Of a stretch of 64,000 nt of DNA, positions 58,605-64,000 are shown in pieces. The first letter of the stretch is position 1, and each line of letters begins with the position of its first letter. This DNA is from Zoroaster sp. YZ-2022 (taxonomy: Eukaryota; Echinodermata; Asteroidea; Forcipulatida; Zoroasteridae): the NCBI GenBank assembly GCA_029582265.1, contig CM055820.1:13174966-13238965 (forward strand). Direction: 5' to 3'. The translations under genes were made by a program, and so were the position numbers. A model generated the notes under the pieces. That model was not told the DNA's origin. It saw only the letters and a program-made list of their open reading frames with translations, and ran no database searches.

Positions 58605-59686
58605 TGGAAGATCCGGGTATCGATCCGGTACCTCTCACATGCCAAAGCGAGGCGCTCTACCACCTGAGCTAATCCCCAGATATTTTTATGTGATTTAAAA
58701 AAATTTTTTTTGAAATTTAATTTCAGAAATTTTTCAACTTTAAAAGTGAATTGGAAGATCGGGTATCGATCCCGGTACCTCTCACATGCAAAGCGAGCGC
58801 TCTACCACCTGAGCTAATCCCCAGATATTTTTTTATGATTTAAAATTTTTGTTTGAAATTGAATTTCAGAAATGTTTTCAACTTTAAAAAGTGAAATTGG
58901 AAGATCCGGGTATCGATCCCGGTACCTCTCATGCTAAGCGAGCGCTCTACCACCTGAGCTAATCCCCAGATATTTTTATGATTTAAAATTCTTTATTTGA
59001 AATTTAATTTCAGAAATGCTTTCAACTTTAAAAGTGAAATTGGAAGATCCGGGTATCGATCCCGGTACCTCTCACATGCTAATGCGAGCGCTCTACCACC
59101 TGAGCTAATCCCCCAGATATTTTTATGATTTAAAAATTCTTTGTTTGAAATTTAATTTCAGAAATGCTTTCAACTTTAAAAAGTGAAATTGGAAGATCCG
59201 GTATCGATCCCGGTACCTCTCACATGCAAAGCGAGCGCTTCTACCACCTGAGCTAATCCCCAGATATTTTTATGATTTAAAAATTTTTATTTGAAATTGA
59301 ATTTCAGAAATGCTTTCAACTTTAAAAGTGAAATTGGAAGATCCGGTATTGATCCCGGTACCTCTCACATGCAAAGCTAGCGCTCTACCACCTGAGCTAA
59401 TCCCAGATATTTTTATGATTTAAAATTCTTTGTTTGAAATTGAATTTCAGAAATCTTTCAACTAAAAAGTGAAATGGAAGATCCGGGTATCGATCGTACC
59501 TCTCACATGAAAACCTACCACCTGAGCTGAATCCCCCAGATATTTTTTATGATTTAAAATTCTTTATTTGAAATTGAATTTCAGAAATACTTTCAACTTA
59601 AAAGTTAAATTTGGAAAGATCCCGGGTATCGATCACGGTACCTCTCACATGCAAAGCGAGCGCTCTACCACCTGAGCTAATCCCCC
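58605..59686 (-). pseudogene. Eight indel-bearing tRNA-Ala units
   Basis: 58605-58677 (TGC, extra bases in GCCAAAGCGAGG), 58752-58822 (TGC), 58898-58967 (AGC, AC lost from CTCACATG), 59041-59114 (AGC, one base inserted), 59190-59261, 59335-59404, 59475-59537 (D and anticodon arms damaged) and 59612-59686 (TGC). Most differ from consensus by single indels only. Confidence 0.55.
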
Positions 59687-59761
59687 AGATATTTTTTATG
59701 ATTTAAAAATTTTTATTTGAAATTTAATTTCAGAAATGCTTTCAACTTTAAAAAGTGAAAT

Positions 59762-59834
59762 TGGAAGATCCGGGTATCGATCCCGGTACCTCTCACATGC
59801 TAAGCGAGCGCTCTACCACCTGAGCTAATCCCCC
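59762..59834 (-). tRNA. tRNA-Ala (AGC)
   Basis: Full consensus, first intact gene after the gap. Confidence 0.93.
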
Positions 59835-59909
59835 AGATATTTTTTATGATCTAAACAATTTTATTTGAAATTTAATTTCAGAAATGTTTTCAACTTTAAA
59901 AAGTGAAAT

Positions 59910-59982
59910 TGGAAGATCCGGGTATCGATCCCGGTACCTCTCACATGCAAAGCGAGCGCTCTACCACCTGAGCTAATCCCCC
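59910..59982 (-). tRNA. tRNA-Ala (TGC)
   Basis: Full consensus. Confidence 0.93.
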
Positions 59983-60057
59983 AGATATTTTTTATGATTT
60001 AAATTTTTTTATTTGAAATTTAATTTCAGAAATGCTTTCAACTTTAAAAAGTGAAAT

Positions 60058-60130
60058 TGGAAGATCCGGGTATCGATCCCGGTACCTCACACATGCTAAG
60101 CGAGCGCTCTACCACCTGAGCTAATCCCCC
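60058..60130 (-). tRNA. tRNA-Ala (AGC), near-intact
   Basis: One change (CCTCAC for CCTCTC). The spacer to its right is the shorter CATTTTATTATG form. Confidence 0.75.
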
Positions 60131-60201
60131 ATTTTATTATGTTTTACAATTTTTTGTTTGAAATTTAATTTCAGAAATGTTTTCAACCTTAAAAGTTAAA
60201 T

Positions 60202-60274
60202 TGGAAGATCCGGGTATCGATCCCGGTACCTCTCACATGCAAAGCGAGCGCTCTACCACCTGAGCTAATCCCCC
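60202..60274 (-). tRNA. tRNA-Ala (TGC)
   Basis: Full consensus, T4 downstream. Confidence 0.92.
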
Positions 60275-60350
60275 AGATATTTTTTATGATTTAAAAAAAA
60301 ATTATTTGAAATTTAATTTCAGAAATGCTTTCAACTTTAAAAAGTGAAAT

Positions 60351-60423
60351 TGGAAGATCCGGGTATCGATCCCGGTACCTCTCACATGCAAAGCGAGCGC
60401 TCTACCACCTGAGCTAATCCCCC
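60351..60423 (-). tRNA. tRNA-Ala (TGC)
   Basis: Full consensus. Confidence 0.93.
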
Positions 60424-60498
60424 AGATATTTTTTATGATTTAAATTTTTTTATTTGAAATTTAATTTCAGAAATGCTTTCAACTTTAAAAAGTGAAAT

Positions 60499-60570
60499 TG
60501 GAAGATCCGGTATCGATCCTGGTATCTCTCACATGCAAAGCGAGCGCTCTACCACCTGAGCTAATCCCCC
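60499..60570 (-). tRNA. tRNA-Ala (TGC), variant
   Basis: A G is lost in CCGGTATC, with CCTGGTATC T-stem changes. Confidence 0.45.
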
Positions 60571-60644
60571 AGATACTTGTTAAGATTTAAAATTCTTTAT
60601 TTGAAAGTGAATTTCAGAAATGCTTTCAACTTTAAAAGTTAAAT

Positions 60645-60716
60645 TGGAAGATCCGGGTATCGATCCCGGTACCTCTCACATGCAAAGCGAGCGCTCTACC
60701 ACCTGAGCTAATCCCC
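60645..60716 (-). tRNA. tRNA-Ala (TGC), one 5' G short
   Basis: Consensus except for four 5' G. Confidence 0.6.
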
Positions 60717-60785
60717 AGATATTTTTTTTAAAATTCTTGTTTGAAATTTAATTTCAGAAATGTTTTCAACCTTAAAAAGTTAAAT

Positions 60786-60858
60786 TGGAAGATCCGGGTA
60801 TCGATCCCGGTACCTCTCACATGCTAAGCGAGCGCTCTACCACCTGAGCTAATCCCCC
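60786..60858 (-). tRNA. tRNA-Ala (AGC)
   Basis: Full consensus. Confidence 0.93.
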
Positions 60859-60933
60859 AGATATTTTTTATGATTTAAAATTCTTTGTTTGAAATTGAAT
60901 TTCAGAAATGCTTTCAACTATAAAAAGTGAAAT

Positions 60934-61006
60934 TGGAAGATCCGGGTATCGATCCCGGTACCTCTCACATGCAAAGCGAGCGCTCTACCACCTGAGCTAA
61001 TCCCCC
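60934..61006 (-). tRNA. tRNA-Ala (TGC)
   Basis: Full consensus. Confidence 0.93.
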
Positions 61007-61081
61007 AGATATTTTTTATGATTTAAATTTTTTTATTTGAAATTTAATTTCAGAAATGCTTTCAACTTTAAAAAGTGAAAT

Positions 61082-61153
61082 TGGAAGATCCGGGTATCGA
61101 TCCCGGTACCTCTCACATGCTAAGCGAGCGCTCTACCACCTGAGCTAATCCCC
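61082..61153 (-). tRNA. tRNA-Ala (AGC), one 5' G short
   Basis: Consensus except for four 5' G. Confidence 0.6.
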
Positions 61154-61227
61154 AGATATTTTTATGATTTAAAATTCTTGTTTGAAATTTAATTTCAGAA
61201 ATGCTTTTCAACTTTAAAAGAAATTGA

Positions 61228-61435
61228 TGAAGATCCGGGTATCGATCCCGGTACCTCTCACATGCTAAGCGAGCGCTCTACCTGAGCTAATCCCCAGATA
61301 TTTTTTATGATTTTAAAATTTTTTGTTTGAAATTGAATTTCAGAAATGCTTTCAACTTTAAAAGTGAAATTGGAAGATCCGGTATCGATCCCGGTACCTC
61401 TCATGCTAAAGCGCTCTACCACCCGAGCTAATCCC
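61228..61435 (-). pseudogene. Two indel-bearing tRNA-Ala (AGC) units
   Basis: 61228-61295 lost part of the D arm (CTACCTGAGC). 61371-61435 lost bases around CATGCTAAAGCGC. Confidence 0.6.
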
Positions 61436-61511
61436 AGATATTTTTTTATGATTTAAAATTCTTTGTTTGAAATTGAATTTCAGAAATGCTTTCAACTTTA
61501 AAAAGTGAAAT

Positions 61512-61584
61512 TGGAAGATCCGGGTATCGATCCCGGTACCTCTCACATGCAAAGCGAGCGCTCTACCACCTGAGCTAATCCCCC
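61512..61584 (-). tRNA. tRNA-Ala (TGC)
   Basis: Full consensus. Confidence 0.93.
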
Positions 61585-61660
61585 AGATATTTTTTTATGA
61601 TTTAAAATTCTTTGTTTGAAATTGAATTTCAGAAATGCTTTCAACTATAAAAATTGAAAT

Positions 61661-62015
61661 TGGAAGATCCGGGTATCGATCCGGTACCTCTCACATGCAA
61701 AGCGAGCGCTCACCACCTGAGCTAATCCCCAGATATTTTTATGATTTAAAATTCTTTGTTTGAAATTTAATTTCAGAAATGCTTTCAACTTTAAAAAAGA
61801 AAATTGGAAGATCCGGGTATCGATCGGTACCTCTCACATGCAAAGCGAGCGCTCTACCACCTGATCTAATCCCCAGATATTTTATGATTTAAAATTCTTG
61901 TTTGAAATTTAATTTCAGAAATGCTTTCAACTATAAAAGTGAAATTGGAAGATCCGGGTATCGATCGGTACCTCTCACATGCAAAGCGAGCGCTCTACCA
62001 CCTGAGCTAATCCCC
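61661..62015 (-). pseudogene. Three indel-bearing tRNA-Ala (TGC) units
   Basis: 61661-61730, 61805-61874 and 61946-62015 lack T-stem C residues (ATCCGGTACC or ATCGGTACC) and one 5' G. Confidence 0.55.
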
Positions 62016-62089
62016 AGATATTTTTATGATTTAAAATTCTTTGTTTGAAATTTGAATTTCAGAAATGCTTTCAACTTTAAAAGTGAAAT

Positions 62090-62161
62090 TGGAAGATCCG
62101 TGTATCGATCCCGGTACCTCTCACATGCAAAGCGAGCGCTCTACCACCTGAGCTAATCCCC
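62090..62161 (-). tRNA. tRNA-Ala (TGC), variant
   Basis: CCGTGTA change and four 5' G. Confidence 0.5.
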
Positions 62162-62236
62162 AGATATTTTTTATGATTTAAAATTCTTTTGTTTGAAATT
62201 TAATTTCAGAAATGCTTTCAACTTTAAAAGTGAAAT

Positions 62237-62306
62237 TGGAAGATCCGGGTATCGATCGGTACCTCTCACATGCTAAGCAGGCGCTCTACCACCTGAGCTA
62301 ATCCCC
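62237..62306 (-). pseudogene. tRNA-Ala (AGC) with T-stem deletion
   Basis: ATCGATCGGTACC form, AAGCAGGCG in the anticodon stem. Confidence 0.55.
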
Positions 62307-62380
62307 AGATATTTTTATGATTTAAAATTCTTTGTTTGAAATTTAATTTCAGAAATGCTTTCAACTTTAAAAAGTGAAAT

Positions 62381-62453
62381 TGGAAGATCCGGGTATCGAT
62401 CCCGGTACCTCTCACATGCAAAGCGAGCGCTCTACCACCTGAGCTAATCCCCC
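62381..62453 (-). tRNA. tRNA-Ala (TGC)
   Basis: Full consensus. Confidence 0.93.
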
Positions 62454-62528
62454 AGATATTTTTTATGATTTAAAATTCTTTGTTTGAAATTGAATTTCAG
62501 AAATGCTTTCAACTTTAAAAAGTGAAAT

Positions 62529-62875
62529 TGGAAGATCCGGGTATCGTTCCGGTACCTCTCACATGCAAAGCGAGCGCTCTACCACCTGAGCTAATCCACC
62601 AAATATGTTTTAACATTTAAAATTCTTTGTTTGAAATTGAATTTCAGAAACTTTCAACCTTAAAAGTTAAATTGGAAGATCCGGGTATCGATCCCATCTC
62701 TCACATACTAAGCAAACTCTACCACCTGAGCTAATCAGAATATTATGTTATCATTCTTTGTTTGAAATGAATTTCAGAAATGCTTTCAACTTTAAAAGTG
62801 AAATTGAAGATCCGGTATCGATCCTGGTAACTTTCACATGCAAAGCAAGCGCTCTACCACCTGAGCTAATCCCCC
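62529..62875 (-). pseudogene. Three degenerate units (TGC, AGT, TGC)
   Basis: 62529-62600 has GGTGGAT acceptor and a T-arm loss. 62673-62736 has anticodon AGT and lost T-stem and 5' end. 62805-62875 has CCTGGTAAC and lost a G. Confidence 0.6.
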
Positions 62876-62950
62876 AGACAGTTCTTATGATTTAAAATTC
62901 TTTGTTTGAAATTTAATTTCAGAAATGCTTTCAACTTTAAAAAGTGAAAT

Positions 62951-63023
62951 TGGAAGATCCGGGTATCGATCCCGGTACCTCTCACATGCAAAGCGAGCGC
63001 TCTACCACCTGAGCTAATCCCCC
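62951..63023 (-). tRNA. tRNA-Ala (TGC)
   Basis: Full consensus. Confidence 0.93.
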
Positions 63024-63099
63024 AGATATTTTTTATGATTTAAAATTCTTTGTTTGAAATTGAATTTCAGAAATGCTTTCAACTTTAAAAATTGAAAAT

Positions 63100-63171
63100 T
63101 GGAAGATCCGGGTATCGATCCCGGTACCTCTCACATGCTAAGCGAGCGCTCTACCACCTGAGCTAATCCCC
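63100..63171 (-). tRNA. tRNA-Ala (AGC), one 5' G short
   Basis: Consensus except for four 5' G. Confidence 0.6.
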
Positions 63172-63245
63172 AGATATTTTTATGATTTAAAATTCTTTGT
63201 TTGAAAATTAATTTCAGAAATGCTACGAACTTCAGAAATTGAAAT

Positions 63246-63318
63246 TGGAAGATCCGGGTATCGATCCCGGTACCTCTCACATGGAAAGCGAGCGCTCTAC
63301 CACCTGACCTAATCCCCC
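63246..63318 (-). tRNA. tRNA-Ala-like, anticodon TCC
   Basis: Full length with G3:U70 kept, but the anticodon is TCC (Gly) and one D-stem base is changed (CTGACCT). Confidence 0.5.
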
Positions 63319-63392
63319 AGATATTTTTATGATTTAAAATTCTTTGTTTGAAATTGAATTTCAGAAATGCTTTCAACTATAAAAAGTTAAAT

Positions 63393-63465
63393 TGGAAGAT
63401 CCGGGTATCGATCCCGGTACCTCTCACATGCAAAGCGAGCGCTCTACCACCTGAGCTAATCCCCC
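63393..63465 (-). tRNA. tRNA-Ala (TGC)
   Basis: Full consensus. Confidence 0.93.
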
Positions 63466-63540
63466 AGATATTTTGCATGATTTAAAAATTTTTATTTGAA
63501 ATTTAATTTCAGAAATGCTTTCAACTTTAAAAAGTGAAAT

Positions 63541-63613
63541 TGGAAGATCCGGGTATCGATCCCGGTACCTCTCACATGCAAAGCGAGCGCTCTACCACCT
63601 GAGCTAATCCCCC
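63541..63613 (-). tRNA. tRNA-Ala (TGC)
   Basis: Full consensus. Confidence 0.93.
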
Positions 63614-63688
63614 AGAAATTGTTTATGATTGAAAATTCTTTGTTTGAAATTGAATTTCAGAAATGCTTTCAACTTTAAAAAGTGAAAT

Positions 63689-63761
63689 TGGAAGATCCGG
63701 GTATCGATCCCGGAACCTCTCACATGCAAAGCGAGCGTTCTACCACCTGAGCTAATCCCCC
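63689..63761 (-). tRNA. tRNA-Ala (TGC), near-intact
   Basis: Two changes: CGGAACC by the T-stem and GCGTTC by the D-stem. Confidence 0.62.
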
Positions 63762-63836
63762 AGATATTTTTTATGATTTAAAAATTTTAATTTGAAATTG
63801 AATTTCAGAAATGCTTTCAACTTTAAAAAGTGAAAT

Positions 63837-63909
63837 TGGAAGATCCGGGTATCGATCCCGGTACCTCTCACATGCAAAGCGAGCGCTCTACCACCTGAGC
63901 TAATCCCCC
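63837..63909 (-). tRNA. tRNA-Ala (TGC)
   Basis: Full consensus. Confidence 0.93.
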
Positions 63910-63982
63910 AGATATTTTTTATGATCTAAAATTCTTTTTGAAATTTAATTTCAGAAATGCTTTCAACTTTAAAAAGTGAAAT

Positions 63983-64000
63983 TGGAAGATCCGGGTATCG
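63983..64000 (-). tRNA. tRNA-Ala, 3' end only (cut by window end)
   Basis: The last 18 bases are the 3' end of the next unit. The anticodon is outside the window. Confidence 0.85.

Larger units (their letters stand above)
45738..64000 (-). repeat. tRNA-Ala tandem array, 148-bp unit, about 120 units
   Basis: Each unit is a 73-nt minus-strand tRNA-Ala (acceptor GGGGGAT/ATCTTCC, discriminator A, T-stem CCGGG/CCCGG) plus about 75 bp of AT-rich spacer. The acceptor contains G3:U70, the alanine identity pair. A box TAGCTCAGGTGG, B box GGATCGATACC. Upstream of each 5' end is a TATA-like CATAAAAAATATCT, and downstream AATTTCACTTTTTAAAG supplies a pol III T-tract. Anticodons are AGC or TGC, differing at base 34 only. 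The period is 147-149 bp over long runs. The array continues past the window end and is interrupted by N at 56230-56729. Confidence 0.95.

Noticed and set aside
45738..64000. CRISPR-like array
   Set aside because: The regular unit is a complete tRNA gene, spacers are nearly identical to each other, and the setting is eukaryotic.

Overview
The window is eukaryotic, repeat-rich and AT-rich, with small exons set in long introns. The constantly recurring TACATG hexamer, tRNA-derived SINEs with ATT tails, CR1/L2-like LINE tails and many TIR elements suggest a marine invertebrate deuterostome, most likely an echinoderm. That assignment is inference. I see one protein-coding gene, one very large tRNA array, and dozens of mobile elements and satellites.

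Gene: positions 6072-45143 on the minus strand carry eight exons of a LEMD2/LEMD3 (MAN1)-type inner nuclear membrane protein. Exon 1 (45143-43802) encodes the LEM domain, a long basic/Ser-rich nucleoplasmic region and the first membrane segment. Seven short exons encode the lumenal MSC region, the second membrane segment and the start of the C-terminal nucleoplasmic part. All splice phases agree, giving 672 complete residues. The C-terminus lies beyond base 1.

Introns: the 22 kb first intron and the others hold almost all remaining sequence. Contents: TTAA-flanked piggyBac-like MITEs (401-1221, 3691-4008, 5726-6007, 12250-12783, 12973-13347, 15304-15614, 27615-27782, 37578-38387); hAT-like and other TIR elements; a TA-flanked element with a transposase N-terminal fragment (19528-20321); tRNA-Leu-derived SINEs; 5'-truncated LINEs whose 3' tails resemble the SINE tails; four long inverted repeats; a 57-bp minisatellite (6927-7439); a 63-74 bp minisatellite of about 43 units (31912-34880); and two tandem segmental duplications (18722-20487 and 41430-43552).

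tRNA array: from about 600 bp upstream of the LEM gene start codon to the window end (45738-64000) there are about 120 minus-strand tRNA-Ala units at a 148-bp period, interrupted by a 500-N gap. AGC and TGC anticodon copies are interspersed. At least 32 copies match the consensus throughout and keep the G3:U70 alanine identity pair, A and B boxes and a downstream T4-T5 terminator. The left edge is degenerate, the middle carries higher-order recombination junctions, and the part after the gap has many one-base indels that look partly like consensus error.

The most unusual small-scale signal is that paralogous repeat copies differ by exact TA to TACATGTA (or TACAGTA/TACTGTA) insertions, which resemble Tc1/mariner excision footprints and could seed the TACATG microsatellites.
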